A DNA stretch of 22,756 nt from Chara braunii. Its lineage: Eukaryota > Streptophyta > Charophyceae > Charales > Characeae. A program made the translations under genes and the position numbers. The stretch is from contig BFEA01000398.1 of assembly GCA_003427395.1 (NCBI GenBank), forward strand, positions 241,641-264,396. The letters are read 5' to 3'. Shown here in pieces: positions 10,743 through 19,299 of this stretch (position 1 is its first letter; each line of letters starts with the position of its first letter). Under the pieces are notes generated by a model. It had not been told where the DNA came from, searched no databases, and worked only from the letters and a program-made list of their open reading frames with translations.

Positions 10743-11226
10743 TTAGTCAAGCAAGTCATTTCTAATGCAGGATTGAATTAAAGACCTAAGTTGGCTGGCA
10801 ATGTCCTCACCAACATCATCCTCCTTCTTCGCAGCCACATTCACCTCAATTTTTGCGAATGCACTTATCAGGGCAGTCACTTCCGCCTCCTTCTTCTTCA
10901 ACATCTCAAGCAACTCGTCCTTAGTCCACCGAAGGCCTTCATTGTCTGTCATATAGCGCCCGCATTCTCTTTTCAATGCGGAATCATTCAGAAACCTTAC
11001 ATGCAATACCATAAGCCACTTTAGACTCACGCTGAAGCAGACGTTGCTCCATGTCATGAATCTGCGAAGCCATACCATACTCGTATCGTTCACTACATTC
11101 CTCAAGGTATTTCGTTTCCGTGTGAGCATCGACGAGCCAATTTTCGAATACACCATCCGCATCACCATGTGCCTCAATTTGCATCGGCACACTGGACCAT
11201 GATATTCCTTCAATCGGCCTATCTAC
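10743..11226 (-). pseudogene. Unrecognised helical protein, N-terminal part (frameshifted)
   Basis: Two overlapping minus-strand frames read as one protein. From 11226 to about 10985 the text includes FENWLVDAHTETKYLEECSE and MEQRLLQRESKVAYGIACK. Then, in the frame of the downstream part, LKRECGRYMTDNEGLRWTKD, ELLEMLKKKEAEVTALISAF and IASQLRSLIQSC run to a TAA at 10743-10745. The Lys/Glu-rich heptad-like middle suggests a coiled coil. A frameshift near 10985 and the TAA would both prevent a single product unless an intron lies there. A TAG at 11227-11229 bounds the first frame, so the true start or an upstream exon is not visible. Function unknown. Confidence 0.4.
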
Positions 11227-11327
11227 CTACCTATCGACCACCACATTCATTTGAGTAGATGCGTGTCCATCTGCGGAGACCACCATAAAAAAAAATCAAC
11301 CAATTAATCGATCAAATATATTGATTG

Positions 11328-11329
<2 letters not shown>

Positions 11330-11393
<64 letters not shown>
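11330..11393. repeat. (GA)n microsatellite
   Basis: A pure GA run of about 60 bases set directly between stretches of TTGA/TCAA tetranucleotides. Confidence 0.95.
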
Positions 11394-11396
<3 letters not shown>

Positions 11397-11408
11397 AAAA
11401 TAAAAAAT

Positions 11409-11494
11409 AATTGATTGATTCATTGATTGATCGATCAATTGATCAATTGATCAATCGCTTGATTGATTGGCTGATTGATTGATTGTTTAATTGA
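11409..11494. repeat. (TTGA/TCAA)n tetranucleotide repeat with palindromes
   Basis: Short TTGA and TCAA runs alternate, so the repeat switches strand several times. It includes a perfect 14-base palindrome (ATTGATCGATCAAT, 11426-11439) and two further TTGATCAA palindromes. Related text (TCAACCAATTAATCGATC) lies just before the GA run at about 11297. Confidence 0.85.
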
Positions 11495-11552
11495 AGAAAA
11501 AAAAAAATTCAATCAACCAAACAGTCAATAGAATTGCGTGATTCATTAGTAG

Positions 11553-11568
11553 ATAAATATATATATAT

Positions 11569-11602
<34 letters not shown>

Positions 11603-11610
11603 AGAGAAAG

Positions 11611-11677
<67 letters not shown>

Positions 11678-11702
11678 CAGAGAGAGAGAGAAAAAAAAAA
11701 AA
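11553..11702. repeat. Compound microsatellite (AT)n-(AGAT)n-(GA)n-A tract
   Basis: AT dinucleotides pass into AGAT tetranucleotides and then a long GA run with GAAA interruptions, ending in 13 A. Frames over it are low-complexity artefacts. Confidence 0.95.
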
Positions 11703-11833
11703 AGCTCCATCGCGTCAACTCCGTCCAACAACCGTCGAGGCCTCGACTTTGAATTAGAAGCGGGTGTATGCGTCCAGGTAAGAAAAGGCTCCATCGTATC
11801 GACTCCGTCGAACCCTCGACTACGAATTAGAAA

Positions 11834-11945
11834 AAAAAAAAACAGTAAGCACGTAGCCCCGTCCTACACCTGGACCCGATAAGCAACTTAGGCCCGGGCC
11901 TACACCTAACACCCAAAGTGCAGGCCCAGTCTGGGCGTATTCACG
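11834..11945. repeat. GGGCCC-rich repeat, copy 1, beginning at an A tract
   Basis: After A12 comes a GC-rich segment containing CTACACCTGGACCCGATAAG, a perfect palindrome TAGGCCCGGGCCTA (11889-11902), ACACCTAACACCC and CAGTCTGGGC. It matches two further copies (from about 13145 and 13582) in direct orientation. On the minus strand each copy ends in a T run. The family was not recognised. Confidence 0.65.
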
Positions 11946-11951
11946 TTCTGG

Positions 11952-11977
11952 CCTTTTAAACCACCAGTACTTGACCC
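11952..11977. repeat. Arm of a 26-bp inverted repeat pair (with 13119-13144)
   Basis: The segment containing TTTAAACCACCAGTACTT is, as its reverse complement, present at 13119-13144 with about 23 of 26 positions the same. The two arms enclose about 1.14 kb. Confidence 0.75.
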
Positions 11978-12808
<831 letters not shown>

Positions 12809-12885
12809 CGCTTACCGTGATAGCAATCGGAATGCAGCCCCGATATTCGATTTTTTTCTTCTTGTTCTTTTTTTTTTCATACGAC

Positions 12886-12999
12886 CGAGGCCGGTAGGTC
12901 CAACGGACTGACCGAAAAACAGCCGGTAGCTTTTCCCGCCTGCGGCATCCGTACGGACGCGAGGCCGGTCGGTCCAACGGACAGACCGAAAAATGACCG
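12886..12999. repeat. Two direct copies of a GC-rich hairpin repeat, 74 bp apart
   Basis: A segment of about 39 bases reading CGAGGCCGGTnGGTCCAACG, then GACnGACCGAAAAA, occurs at 12886-12924 and again from 12960. Within each copy CGGTCGGTCC and GGACAGACCG (second copy) can pair around an AAC loop with one mismatch. The first copy pairs less well. It was not recognised as a known element. Confidence 0.8.
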
Positions 13000-13118
13000 T
13001 CGCGGAATCAGTAGAACCCCACGGTGGCCCCACCAAAAAGCAACGCCCAACCTATCCCGAAGCTGCCCCGAAGCCTGAAAAATACATAGCATTAACGCTA
13101 AGCCCGCGGCCGATGTAT

Positions 13119-13144
13119 GGGCTAAGTACTGGTGGTTTAAAGGG
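13119..13144. repeat. Second arm of the 26-bp inverted repeat pair (with 11952-11977)
   Basis: It contains AAGTACTGGTGGTTTAAA, the reverse complement of the centre of the first arm, with three differences over 26 bases. It directly precedes GGGCCC-rich repeat copy 2. Confidence 0.75.
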
Positions 13145-13256
13145 GAAAAAAAAAAGGCTCCCAGGCTACACCTGGGCCCGATCAGCTGGTTACCCTTGAG
13201 CGTGGACCCAAGATTCAGGCAGAGCGTGGGGTTATCCCCTACATGCTACGTGCTTG
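13145..13256. repeat. GGGCCC-rich repeat, copy 2
   Basis: After an A tract comes GGCTACACCTGGGCCCGATC, matching copy 1 at roughly 20 of 27 positions in the best part. The word GCTACGTGCTT (13246-13256) is the reverse complement of the start of copy 1 near 11846, so copies 1 and 2 also share inverted ends. Confidence 0.6.
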
Positions 13257-13387
13257 GTCCTGTGTGCCCAACCTTCCCTGGACCCGTCTCCCTCGCCTGC
13301 TCCCAGCCTCTGTCCTCGACCTGACCCGCGGTCTGTGTCCCAAACCTGCGCCGAGCTCGTGTTCCCGACCTGCCTTGTGTCGCGGAC

Positions 13388-13567
13388 CCTGTCTGCCTGC
13401 CTCACAATCTGTCTTCCTCTCTGTCTGCCTGCCTCTCTGTTTGCGTGCCTGTCTGCCTGTCTGCGTGCCTGTCTGCCTGTCTGCCACATCAACACCTGCG
13501 AGACAGACAGACAGGCAGATAGGCAGACAATCAAACAGACACACTTACAGGCAGACAGGCACACAGA
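13388..13567. repeat. CTGY tetranucleotide array with strand switch
   Basis: CTGC/CTGT repeats (TGCCTGTCTG words) fill about 13388-13490. After a short spacer the complementary GACA/GGCA words run to about 13567. The two halves can therefore pair as a large imperfect foldback. Open frames on both strands (Cys/Leu-rich or Asp/Arg/Gln-rich) are by-products. Confidence 0.9.
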
Positions 13568-13581
13568 GTAGGGCTTTGAAA

Positions 13582-13700
13582 CGGCAAAAAAAAAAAGAAA
13601 AAAAAAAAAGCAACAGAGCGTGGACCTGGGCCCAGGCAACGTCTTAAACCTGGGCCTGGACCCAACACCCAGGATCGAGACCTACTCTGGGCCCAGCCGC
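13582..13700. repeat. GGGCCC-rich repeat, copy 3
   Basis: A double A tract (13586-13609) is followed by ACCTGGGCCCAGGC, ACCTGGGCCTGGACCCAACA, CCC and TACTCTGGGC. These are the same words in the same order as copy 1. The stretch up to 13790 continues with GGCCCAAG and GCCCGGGCCC words. Confidence 0.6.
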
Positions 13701-13804
13701 CCAGGTAAACGCGAGACCAGGCCCAAGTCCACACTGATGTCAACATCGGTACACGCCCGGGCCCAAGATGAAGTCAACGTTCCTATAGCCTAAGGCTCGG
13801 GCCA

Positions 13805-13837
13805 GGTCAACGTTTATTACTGTATAAAACGTTGACC
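13805..13837. repeat. Perfect 11-bp inverted repeat
   Basis: GGTCAACGTTT (13805-13815) and AAACGTTGACC (13827-13837) flank an 11-base A/T-rich loop. GTCAACGTT also occurs alone at about 13772, so it is a repeated word here. It could be a hairpin or a short terminal structure. No terminator claim is made in eukaryotic DNA. Confidence 0.8.
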
Positions 13838-13938
13838 AAGTCGAGGATGGAGCATGCGAATGTGCAACTCGTGCACTCTGCCGCTCCATACCCTCTCCAT
13901 CGCTTTGTCTCTCCTGTCTATTTCCTACACTCTTTCTT

Positions 13939-13990
13939 TTTGTCTCTCTCTCTCTTTGTCTCTCTCTCTCACCCCCCCCCCCCCGCCCCC

Positions 13991-14028
<38 letters not shown>

Positions 14029-14042
14029 CTATCTATTTATCT
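13939..14042. repeat. Compound (TC)n - C tract - (TC)n - (CTAT)n microsatellite
   Basis: TC repeats, a C run of about 14 with one G, more TC, then CTAT tetranucleotides. It ends exactly where the Gypsy integrase remnant ends on the minus strand. Confidence 0.95.
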
Positions 14043-14044
14043 TA

Positions 14045-14990
14045 CTCGGTGCATCGCAATGGTGCGTGGCAAAGGCATGCGGTCAAGGAGCAACACGAGC
14101 GGCAGCACGACCTCGAGGAGTCTCCGCCCTTGACTTCTAGAACTGGTCACGGTCCTCTATACGTGGGCAGTAACTTCTGCGAGATGTTTTCCTTAAGCGC
14201 AAACTCCTTAGACTTGACCCAGACCAGATCGCCTACCTGAAACCTCGATGGGCAGCGGTGCTTATTAGCCTGTTCTATCATTCGGTGCTGGGCCTTCCTG
14301 AGGTTCTCGACCACAGTGGCTATCTCTTTCTCGTGCTGTACCGCCAACTCCCTAGTACCGGGCGGTAGCCTGCGAATCTGATCCTGGTTAAGTCCCTCAA
14401 ACGGTCTGCGTGGTCTAAAGGACTTGTGCAACTCGTTGGGAGTGCGACAGGTGGACAAATGCACGATGTTATTGTATGCACTGGCTACCTTGGGTAACAT
14501 CTCGTCCCAGTTAGTCTGATCGGGTCTAATGTACATGCACAGAACTTGCTGCAGGATCATGTTCATCTGTTCGGTCTGAGTGCTAGTCTCTGGATGGCGG
14601 CCAGATGACATCAACAACTTAGATCCGTAGACTCTCATCAGTTCCTGTCAGTTCTGGCTGGTGAAGCGACTATCTCTGTCGCTAACTATCGACAACGGGA
14701 CTCCATGCTCACTAACCCAAAAGTAAAAAAACTTATGAATCACTAGCTCGGTACGTGCCTCTGCAGGCAAAGGAAAAAAAATAGCATACTTGTTAAATCT
14801 ATCGACTACGACCATGACTTGGCTCTTGCCGTGCCTACTCTTGACACTGGCATCCATGAAGTCAAAGGAGACTGAATCTCCAGGCTGGTCTGGAATGGGC
14901 AGGGGTATGAGAAGACCTAGAGGGGCACGCTGTCGTGGCAAACACCCTTACAAGGGTATTTGTCGTACTTTTCAAAGGTCGCACTAGGTG
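14045..14990 (-). pseudogene. Ty3/Gypsy retrotransposon integrase fragment
   Basis: Two open stretches (14941-14648 and 14638-14147) lie in one frame. They are separated by a TGA at 14648-14650 where integrases have the Trp after FTSxx, and followed by a TGA at 14144-14146 after YRGP. The catalytic core is complete in residues: Asp in SFDFMD, Asp in IVSDRD, then after exactly 35 residues (counting the stop as one) Glu in TQTEQMN. This is the D,D35E signature of retroelement integrases, which join the element's DNA ends to the target. Downstream are PDQTNWDEMLPKVASAYNN and FQVGDLVWV, typical Ty3 C-terminal wording. A possible zinc-binding lead-in (KYDKYPCKGV) is in another frame near 14945-14985. 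Gag, protease and reverse transcriptase on this strand and the LTRs are not seen. Confidence 0.92.
14045..14990 (-). mobile_element. Truncated Ty3/Gypsy element
   Basis: Only the integrase part of an LTR retrotransposon is left. It stops at the microsatellite at 14042 on one side and at unassigned GC-rich DNA on the other. No LTR, primer-binding site or polypurine tract was found. Confidence 0.85.
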
Positions 14991-15268
14991 CGTCCTTGAT
15001 CAACGAAACGCATTGATGGGGTAAAACCCCTCAGGGCGCTCACCTCGGCAACCTCGCTTTTGACGAGACTTTAAGTTGAATATGGCCAAATTAGAAAATG
15101 TGTGGGGCATGCATTACCGCATTGCACGGTGAGATAACTGTTAGTCATCGGCAATGCTAGGCTGGCGAAATGGCGCCAAAGCCGTAGGGCCCGGTTACTC
15201 TCTCTTCTGTAATATTTTTTGTTGATTATATTTTTCTTTCATTTTATAAAGACTATATTTACTTCGCA
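14991..15268. other. Unassigned stretch
   Basis: Mixed DNA with no useful frame on either strand. It contains a short A/T-rich patch at 15210-15260. Nothing could be identified. Confidence 0.4.
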
Positions 15269-15424
15269 ACCAGTTCGGCCTCTGGCAGGACACAACGCGA
15301 AGAGGATAAAAACTTTACCTTGCGCACAGGCGGGAAGTTTATGTTGGACAACGCGTCGAAAGACCTAGTCTGAGGGAAAGTCTGGAAGTTCAACAAAGAG
15401 CGCCCGACGACCGGGATACCAGAA
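15269..15424 (+). pseudogene. Short coding-like fragment, possibly retroelement
   Basis: One plus-strand frame reads from 15269 to a TAG at 15425-15427, with one TGA at 15371-15373. The text (REEDKNFTLRTGGKF, LDNASKDLV, then after the TGA GKVWKFNKERPTTG) looks like a soluble protein and not like random translation. It may be a gag-type remnant, but I cannot assign a family. It is on the opposite strand to the nearby integrase. Confidence 0.25.
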
Positions 15425-15574
15425 TAGCTACGATCCTAGACGCGGGTGGCGTCTCGGCGTCTCCTAACGGTCAGGAGGTTGGCCGATAGGCCAAGGCGGA
15501 GGTTTGGTTCGTGCGGGTAGGACCAATCACGGTCCCACGACTATTCATACGCAGGTTCACACTTACCTAGCATA

Positions 15575-15845
15575 GCCTTTGGCCTAGTTCTAATGGTTAC
15601 GGTACTAGACCTTCAAGCGACAGGTTTGGGGTTCGAGGTCAGCAAGCGGCGATGGAGCAAAGAAACGCGACCAACAGGGACTGAGGGATCGAGGGTCTTA
15701 AGAGACTATCCCCCTTGGTTTTGTTAGACGGACCCAAGCTTGGGTTCGACTGACAAGACCAAGAGGGCGTCGATAGGGCCTCGTCCTCTTCAGTTTTACT
15801 ATTTTTATTTTGTTGATTTGTTTATTTATTTATTTATTTTTTCTT
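15575..15845 (+). mobile_element. Possible SINE with tRNA-like head
   Basis: A Pol III A-box-like word, TGGCCTAGT...TGGTTACGG with about five extra bases in the middle, starts at 15580. A B-box-like GGTTCGAGGTC lies at 15630-15640, 50 bases on. That spacing suits an internal tRNA-type promoter. The sequence then runs to a T-rich (TTTA)n tail at 15796-15843. The T stem next to the B box does not pair, so this is not a functional tRNA gene. Ends and target duplication were not found. Confidence 0.25.
15796..15845. repeat. T-rich tract with (TTTA)n
   Basis: Five to six TTTA units are embedded in a T-rich stretch. Confidence 0.9.
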
Positions 15846-16114
15846 CATTTTTCCGTCTGTTGACCGGGCCGGAAACTGACTTCGGGGCCGACGGCGAAGA
15901 AGTACCGGGAAGAAAGGATGAAAAAAACCTTGAAAAAAAATGTTCGAATTACCGAGCAAGAAGTGGGAGGGGGACGACGACCGCATTGTCATGCCCTTTT
16001 GGTTGAACAAGGAAGTGGTTCCCGCCGAGGGCTGCTAAGGACGGCATTACCGTGGGGAGCGGTGGAGATCTCCACGCGTGCCCACCATGGCGACCGAGGA
16101 TCTGAGTGTGTGCC
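15846..16114. other. Unassigned GC-rich stretch
   Basis: No convincing frame. It contains a perfect 14-base palindrome GTGGAGATCTCCAC at 16062-16075. Nothing else could be identified. Confidence 0.4.
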
Positions 16115-16273
16115 GCTCTTGGCAGGCCGAGGCCTATTCAGAGCATTGATGGGATTCCTCTATCCTGCCCGTTTTGAAGCGCGGTCCGAGGGTCGCTCTT
16201 GGTAGGCCGGGGCCTGTTCAGAGCATTGATGGGATTCCTCTATCCTGCCCGTTTTGAAGCGCGGTCCGAGGGT
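16115..16273. repeat. 80-bp tandem duplication (two copies)
   Basis: The unit starting GCTCTTGG at 16115 is repeated from 16195 with only about three differences, all transitions near its start. The last 50 bases, beginning CAGAGCATTGATGGGATTCC, are identical. The near identity points to a recent duplication compared with the older repeats around it. Confidence 0.95.
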
Positions 16274-16406
16274 TCTGGATTCAACGTGCATGCGAGCGGT
16301 GGGTGATCAGCCCACGAGGTGGAAAAAGCCTGAGAGGCGGGACCAGCACCTGCGGGTGCATCATCCACCAACCGCGTTTTGTTGTGAGAGGTTTGAGCGT
16401 GAGCAG

Positions 16407-16790
16407 TCCTGCGGGATCGGTGCCGCTGGGCCTAGCTCGGCTGGTACACCCGCAAACTATTGAAACAGGCTGTGGAATCAGCCACTGGGCCAAGCTCAGC
16501 TGGTACACCCGCAAACTGTTGAAAAACAGTTTTGTGGGACTGATACCATTGGGCCCACCTCAGTCGGTATACCCGCAGACTGTTGAAAAACAGTTCTGTG
16601 GGATCAGCCACAAGGCCAGGCTGAACTGGTACACCCGCAGGCTGTTGGGAACAGGCTTGTGAGACCAGAGCCATTGGGCCTCGGCTAAGTTGGTACACCC
16701 GCAGACTGTCGAAAAACAGTTCTGCGGGATCAGCCACAAGGCCTGGCTCAACTGGTACACTCATGAGATGTTGAAATACAGACTCAAGTT
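16407..16790. repeat. Tandem array of about 62-bp units arranged as 126-bp dimers
   Basis: The anchor word TGGTACACCCGCA or a close variant starts at 16442, 16501, 16565, 16627, 16691 and 16753, so units are 59-64 bases. Alternate units are more alike: one type carries GGGATCAGCCACAAGGC, the other CCATTGGGCC. The spacing between like units is 126 (16501 to 16627, 16565 to 16691, 16627 to 16753) or 123 (16442 to 16565). After the anchor most units have a hairpin: CGCA-N-ACTGTT, loop GAAA, then AACAGT and a bulged T, then a closing arm (16510-16536, 16574-16600, 16700-16726; a variant loop GGG at 16636-16661). Long frames across it reflect the repeat. Confidence 0.93.
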
Positions 16791-16936
16791 TGAATTCAGA
16801 GGCGCTCAGGATGAGCAAAATTCGAACGGGACAGCTTGAAGGAGATACCTCAAGGTCGTCACCCCTATTTCTGAGGAAAATGGGGCGCGGCTGGATTTGG
16901 TCACAATAGTGGTTAGATATATGTAGAAGCAGTCCT

Positions 16937-18747
16937 ATTTTTTTATTTTTTATTTTTTTTTAATAGGGCCCATTGCCCGAGGCTGATATTATCAATATGA
17001 TGATTGAGGCCGGGGTCCTCACAGTCTACCCGGAGGTAACCAGTAGGATCCTGCTGATAACAGAAAATGAGCCAATCACTACTGCACTAATCTAGTGTCT
17101 ACTGATCAATGCAGTATTGATCTGATAACCTCGAAGAACAGAAGAAGGTGAACTAGCATAGTGCCTCTTCACCCATAAAGGGTGCCAGATAAACATGAGT
17201 TCCAAGCACTTTACCAACTAATTATCCAAACCAAGCAATAGGCACAATGCAGTTGCTTAGGGGAGGGAAGAAATCAGGAAATTGAGACATAGGTTTTAGA
17301 GGGATAGAGGAATCAACGGTAGTCCAATCATTAAAGACAAGCCAATTTTTTTTTTATAGGATACTTGGGTGTTTGTGTGTCCACCTTTCCAAATTACTTT
17401 CCCCAGCCTTCCCCCCTGGTCATCTCCCAGCCAACTTCTGTTAAATTGATTAATGTGAACCCAGATTTCATTTGGATCAGATAGAAACTGGATTTTTTCT
17501 TAAGCTTGTTCCCATTTGATCGTTGAATCATTTTGTATTTGTTGTTTGATTGATTCAGTAAATTCTGGACCGTCCAACCGCGCACCCTCCATTTCAAAAG
17601 TACACCTTCTTGTCCAAATTGCCCATATGATCGCTCTCCTACCTATTAAGAACATGTTGATTGTGAAATCATCTCCTTGGTCCGGATGCCATGATTCCAG
17701 TAGGAGGGTTTTCTATTCCCAAGGCCAGGGATGAGAAGTATTCATTTGATTCCAGATTCTATCCCACCATCTCCAAAGCCAGATTGACCCCGGGCATTGG
17801 AGGAAAATATGCTCTATAGTTTCAGGGATGAGTTTGAATGGATAGGCTGATTTACAGAACTTACACCATGGGAAGGCAATGCCCTTCTGTTCAAGAGATG
17901 ACCTGTCAATGATCCAATCATTCGTGGGAAGATATCTATGATCAATTTGCCACTGTAGAGAATCAATTTTGGCTGGTTTAGTTTTAGAGGCTTGGAACCA
18001 TTTAATTCTTTTCAACTCATCCTTACTTACATTAAGCTTTTTGTGCCATTTTTCTTCAATACGGTCTTTTAAGTTAAACCTGGGACGAAGCATCCTGTAG
18101 GCTGCTTTGACTGTGAGGATGTGTAGATTCCTAGGATGAGAGTGAGTACGTTTCCCCGGGAGAGACCAGCTCCAGCTATTTGGGTCAAAAGGAAGATGTG
18201 AGATAGGGATGTCTGGTCTAAAAGCAAGCCATTTTCCATCAATCTTGAGAACTCTTATCCTATAGAGTTGATCTTCCGAAATCCATATAGTTTCCTCCTG
18301 TTGACCTTGGTATAAAATGCCATCATCTTGAATGTGAAAAATTGATAGAATAATTTGATTCGGGCTATGGATCACAATTATGTTGCCAACTACATCATTT
18401 ATATTGTGAAATGCTACCTGATCATTTTCGATAAATTTGAGACCCTTCCGTAGGATTCTGATCCACTCCAGTGGGATTAGGTCAATTATTGAATCTAGAG
18501 CACAAATCTGATGGTGACCATATCTAAGTTGCTCAAGCAGATCCGAAGCCGTGTACCAGTCTCTGCTCTCATGATTCCATAGATCTCTAACCCTTATTAT
18601 CCCTCTGCTAATCCAACTTTTCCAAGGGGCATCCATACAATGCAACACACACCCTTGATCATCTCTCATGAAAGTATTGTTGAAAAGAGGCTGAAGTAGT
18701 CATAATGTGAGTAGGCTCTTGAATGGTGGTTTGTTTTTGGGAGTTAC
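16937..18747 (-). mobile_element. 5'-truncated LINE (non-LTR retrotransposon)
   Basis: On the minus strand the order is ORF2 C-terminus (18747-17500), an untranslated region and an A-rich tail. Two tail candidates exist: A10 at 17346-17355 and a longer A-rich run at 16937-16962. The 5' end is lost at a (TTTA)n tract at about 18750. Truncation at the 5' end is normal for LINEs. I found no clear target-site duplication for either tail. The limits are therefore uncertain, while the element class is well supported. Confidence 0.75.
17500..18747 (-). pseudogene. LINE ORF2 C-terminal region with zf-RVT domain
   Basis: A 318-codon open stretch (18669-17713) is extended at both ends in the same frame. 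Upstream it passes a TGA (18700-18702) in the context LLTL-stop-LLQPLFNN, where Trp would fit. Downstream it passes a TAG (17713-17715) to WAIWTRRCTFEMEG and a final TAA at 17500-17502. The reverse transcriptase core is missing. What is left is the plant-type zinc-binding zf-RVT region: SLQWQIDHRYLPTNDWI, then CKFC, ETIEHIFLQCPGSIWLW, so a CxxC...H...C pattern is intact. The following Trp-rich segment is the usual end of plant LINE polyproteins. The role of the domain is nucleic-acid binding during target-primed reverse transcription, known from the family and not shown here. Confidence 0.9.
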
Positions 18748-18794
18748 CTTTTTATTTTTATTTTTATTTATTTATTTATTTATTTATTTATTCA
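18747..18794. repeat. (TTTTA)n/(TTTA)n microsatellite at the LINE 5' end
   Basis: TTTTTA units pass into TTTA units. The tract marks the truncated 5' side of the LINE on the minus strand. Confidence 0.9.
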
Positions 18795-19299
18795 TCTGTA
18801 TGTAGGTGACATAACAGACTGAGTACAGCTGAAGGGGGTGAAGAGTGGCCCCAACCATGTTGGTGAACCGACAATAGTTAGGCAAACACAATTTTTTCTT
18901 TTGCCTATAATCCTTGTCGAAGATACAGGCCGATTGGACTGCACTAATTTGAAGGAAAATGGAGAAGAGGAGAAAAAACGAGGTCGGAGAAGAGAGAGAG
19001 TTTTGTGAGGAAGAGTGAAGAAGCAAGAGGTGACGAAGACAACGAGGAGAGAGAAGAACTGAGACTAAGAAAGATATATCTCACTCATTTCCTAACGGAA
19101 TCGAGTGGGGTTAAGTGATAGGTAGGGGGTTTAGACACGGACAAGCACGAAACTGTAGTTAGATTGAACGAAGGGGGAGTAGAAGAAGAGGTAGGTGGAT
19201 TCAGATGTGCGCGGAAGAGTCGGAGAGAGAAGAATAAGGGGAAGTGGGGGGCTAAAAGAGTGTATTTCGCTCGTTTCACAATGAAAACGAGCGAGGAAA
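18795..19299. other. Purine-rich stretch without a recognised gene
   Basis: From about 18957 the plus strand is strongly G/A-biased (GAGAAGAGGAGAAAA, GAGAGAGAAGAA words). Open frames on the minus strand are Ser/Leu/Pro-rich as a result. No family was recognised. Confidence 0.5.

Noticed and set aside
11509-11794. Ser/Leu/Ile/Tyr-rich minus-strand frames
   Set aside because: Translation of the AT/AGAT/GA compound microsatellite.
13232-13746. Several 70-135 codon frames on both strands, Cys- or Asp/Arg/Gln-rich
   Set aside because: They are by-products of the CTGY tetranucleotide array and GGGCCC-rich repeats. Both strands are open at once, as expected for short-period repeats lacking stop words.
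15580-15655. tRNA gene
   Set aside because: A- and B-box-like words exist, but the T stem beside GGTTCGAGGTC does not pair and no proper anticodon stem or acceptor stem can be formed.
16407-16790. CRISPR-like array
   Set aside because: Units are directly adjacent diverged copies arranged as dimers, without unique spacers, in eukaryotic DNA with no cas genes.
16281-16818. Open frames of 77-128 codons over the 62-bp array with a repeated peptide
   Set aside because: The repeated peptide (with SLRVYQL words) only reflects the DNA repeat. Several frames on both strands show the same effect, and there is no start context or family match.
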